NCBI GenBank assembly: GCA_937127205.1
Contig: CAKZLS010000086.1
Span: 1-8,163 of the forward strand
DNA: 8,163 bases
Direction: 5' to 3'
Source of the DNA: an uncultured Rhodospirillales bacterium
GTDB taxonomy: Bacteria > Pseudomonadota > Alphaproteobacteria > Rhodospirillales > Defluviicoccaceae
In this document: in pieces, positions 6,770 to 8,163 of the stretch
Layout: each line of letters begins with the position of its first letter
How positions within the stretch are numbered: position 1 is the first letter of the stretch
Position numbers and translations under genes: made by a program
The notes under the pieces: generated by a model
The model's database searches: none
Told to the model about the DNA's origin: nothing
What the model saw: only the letters and a program-made list of their open reading frames with translations

Positions 6770-6795
6770 CTGAGCCCATACTGAGCCCGTACTGA
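6770..6795 (+). repeat. Short tandem repeat, 11-base unit
   Basis: CTGAGCCCATA (6770-6780) is followed directly by CTGAGCCCGTA (6781-6791) and then by CTGA, giving about 2.4 copies that differ at one base. It lies in the 63-base gap between the TrpB-like and DUF1015 genes, immediately before the DUF1015 ribosome binding site (AAAAGGAA, about 6795-6802). It looks like a replication-slippage duplication and may have no function. No hairpin terminator is evident in this gap, so the two genes could share a transcript. Confidence 0.75.
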
Positions 6796-6808
6796 AAAGG
6801 AATACCAC

Positions 6809-8056
6809 GTGCCCCTACCGCTGATCCGCCCGTTCACGGCGCTCCGCCCGACACCGGAATACGCCGCCGAGGTGGCGGCGCGCCCTTACGATGTGGTTAC
6901 CGCCGACGAAGCGCGAGCGGGGGCGGAGGGACGCACGTGGAGCTTTCTTCACGTGTCACGGGCCGAGGTGGATTTGCCGGACGGAGCCGACGTCTATGGA
7001 CCCGAAGTCTACGCCAAGGCCGGCGAGAACATCTCCCGGATGCTCGATGCCGGCGTGCTGATCCGCGAACCCCGCCCGTGCTATTATGCCTACCGCATGA
7101 CCATGGGCGACCATGTTCAGACCGGCATCGCCGCCGCCGGGTCCGTCGCTGCCTACGAAAGCAACCGCATCCGCCGCCATGAGTTGACCCGGCCCGACAA
7201 AGAGCTGGACCGCACCCGTCAGATCGAGGCGGTGGGCGCGCACACCGGACCGGTCATGGTCACCCACCGGCCCGACGACCGCGTCGCCGCCATCATCGAG
7301 GCGGCCACGGAAGGAACACCGGGTTTCTCGGCCACCACCGACGATGGCACCCTCCACCAGATTTGGGTGATCTCGGGTCCCGCGGCCGTTGCCGGCCTGA
7401 CCGAGGCGTTCGAAGCCATGAATGCCATTTACATCGCCGACGGCCACCACCGATCGGCGGCGGCCTGCCGCGTCGCCGAAGCCCGGCGCGCGGCCGATCC
7501 CGAGCCCCAAGGCGACGAACTCTACGAGAGCTTTCTGATCGTCACGTTTCCAGCCGACGAGGTGCTGATTCTCGACTACAATCGAGGAGTTCGGGACCTC
7601 AACGGCCTTGAGCGGGGCGCGTTCCTCACCGGCATCCGCGCCGCGTTCGAGGTAGAGCCCGTGGACCAGCAGGCCAGACCCGAGCGCCGGGGAACGTTCG
7701 GCATGTACCTGGACGGCCGGTGGTACCGTCTTACACCGCGCGAGCCCTTGCCCAAGCGCTCAACCGCGGTGGAACGCCTCGACATCAGTGTGCTTACCCA
7801 GCGGCTGTTGGAGCCGATCCTGGGAATTGGCGATCCGCGAACCGACCCGCGGATCGATTTCATCGGCGGCGGCCGCGGCTTGGGCGCGCTTGAAGATCGG
7901 GTCAATAAAGGTCAGTACGCCGTCGCCTTCGCGCTCTTCCCCACCTCCCTCGATGACCTGATGTCGGTCGCGGACGCCAACGAGATCATGCCCCCTAAGT
8001 CCACGTGGTTCGAACCCAAGCTCGCCGACGGTCTGCTGTCACTGCCGCTTGAATAG
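6809..8056 (+). CDS. DUF1015 family protein
   Basis: This 415-residue protein matches the full-length DUF1015 family of bacteria and archaea, whose role is poorly defined. Conserved pieces are visible in order: IRPFTALRP at 6-14, ARPYDVV at 24-30, NRIRRHELT at 119-127, IADGHHRSAAA at 209-219, DYNR at 256-259, and the C-terminal MPPKSTWFEPKLADGL at 394-409. There is no signal peptide or transmembrane segment, so it should be cytosolic. The GTG at 6809 is chosen because AAAAGGAA lies about six bases upstream and the protein then starts directly with the conserved RPF region. In other genomes DUF1015 genes often sit near serine-pathway genes. Here the neighbour is a TrpB2 enzyme that may consume serine or phosphoserine. 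The DGHHR motif recalls the nucleotide-binding motif of ParB/sulfiredoxin-fold proteins. Family assignment is strong; any catalytic role is inference. Confidence 0.9.
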   Translation: MPLPLIRPFTALRPTPEYAAEVAARPYDVVTADEARAGAEGRTWSFLHVSRAEVDLPDGADVYGPEVYAKAGENISRMLDAGVLIREPRPCYYAYRMTMGDHVQTGIAAAGSVAAYESNRIRRHELTRPDKELDRTRQIEAVGAHTGPVMVTHRPDDRVAAIIEAATEGTPGFSATTDDGTLHQIWVISGPAAVAGLTEAFEAMNAIYIADGHHRSAAACRVAEARRAADPEPQGDELYESFLIVTFPADEVLILDYNRGVRDLNGLERGAFLTGIRAAFEVEPVDQQARPERRGTFGMYLDGRWYRLTPREPLPKRSTAVERLDISVLTQRLLEPILGIGDPRTDPRIDFIGGGRGLGALEDRVNKGQYAVAFALFPTSLDDLMSVADANEIMPPKSTWFEPKLADGLLSLPLE

Positions 8057-8118
8057 AGCGAAACTCAGCCGGCGCACCGCGATCACGAGAGCACGGACCG
8101 TTCAGAACGCCAGCATTC

Positions 8119-8163
8119 ATGACGACAACCCCGGCGAAGAGGAGGTTTACGTCACCCTTGCTT
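8119..8163 (+). CDS. Possible start of a further gene, cut by window end
   Basis: An ATG at 8119 opens a frame that stays open for 15 codons to the window edge (MTTTPAKRRFTSPLL). No good ribosome binding site precedes the ATG. However, GAGGAGG at 8139-8145 lies 12 bases before a TTG (8158) in the same frame, so a gene could start at either place or beyond the edge. The 62 bases from the DUF1015 stop to this ATG show no clear terminator hairpin. The product cannot be identified from so few residues. Confidence 0.3.
   Translation, partial: MTTTPAKRRFTSPLL

Noticed and set aside
5588..6808. Long minus-strand open frame (406 codons) opposite the TrpB2 gene
   Set aside because: The plus-strand protein has all PLP-enzyme motifs. 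The antisense translation is Gly/Arg/His-rich with no family resemblance, so it is a codon-bias shadow.

Overview
The window is GC-rich, densely coding bacterial chromosome. It most resembles an alphaproteobacterium, perhaps Rhodospirillales-like. I infer this from the order hflK, hflC, a DUF2065 mini-protein and a DegP-type protease, from the protein sequences and from the GC-rich third codon positions. I ran no search, so the taxonomic call is tentative. I see no insertion sequence, phage gene, CRISPR array, tRNA or rRNA, and the region looks like stable core genome.

Layout. On the minus strand, 25-1170 encodes an Mrp/ApbC P-loop ATPase that carries or assembles iron-sulfur clusters. A 214-base divergent intergenic region (1171-1384) follows. 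It holds a plausible plus-strand sigma-70-type promoter, two direct-repeat pairs and the hflK ribosome binding site. All remaining genes are on the plus strand: hflK (1385-2506), hflC (2503-3393, overlapping hflK by four bases), a 61-residue DUF2065 membrane protein (3447-3632), a 184-base gap with a perfect 10-bp-stem hairpin, a DegP/HtrA periplasmic protease (preferred GTG start at 3817, ends 5334), a TrpB2-type PLP enzyme (5360-6745), a DUF1015 protein (6809-8056), and possibly the first codons of another gene (from 8119).

How the genes fit together. HflK, HflC, DUF2065 and DegP form an envelope quality-control block. HflKC is known to form a large membrane cage around the FtsH protease, and DegP degrades or refolds damaged periplasmic proteins. 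The last two genes look metabolic. TrpB2 enzymes are stand-alone tryptophan synthase beta homologues, some of which use O-phosphoserine. DUF1015 genes often lie beside serine or phosphoserine genes in other genomes. A phosphoserine link between the two is the most interesting hypothesis here, but it is inference only. I found no clearly undescribed system; most findings concern small regulatory structures and poorly characterised proteins.
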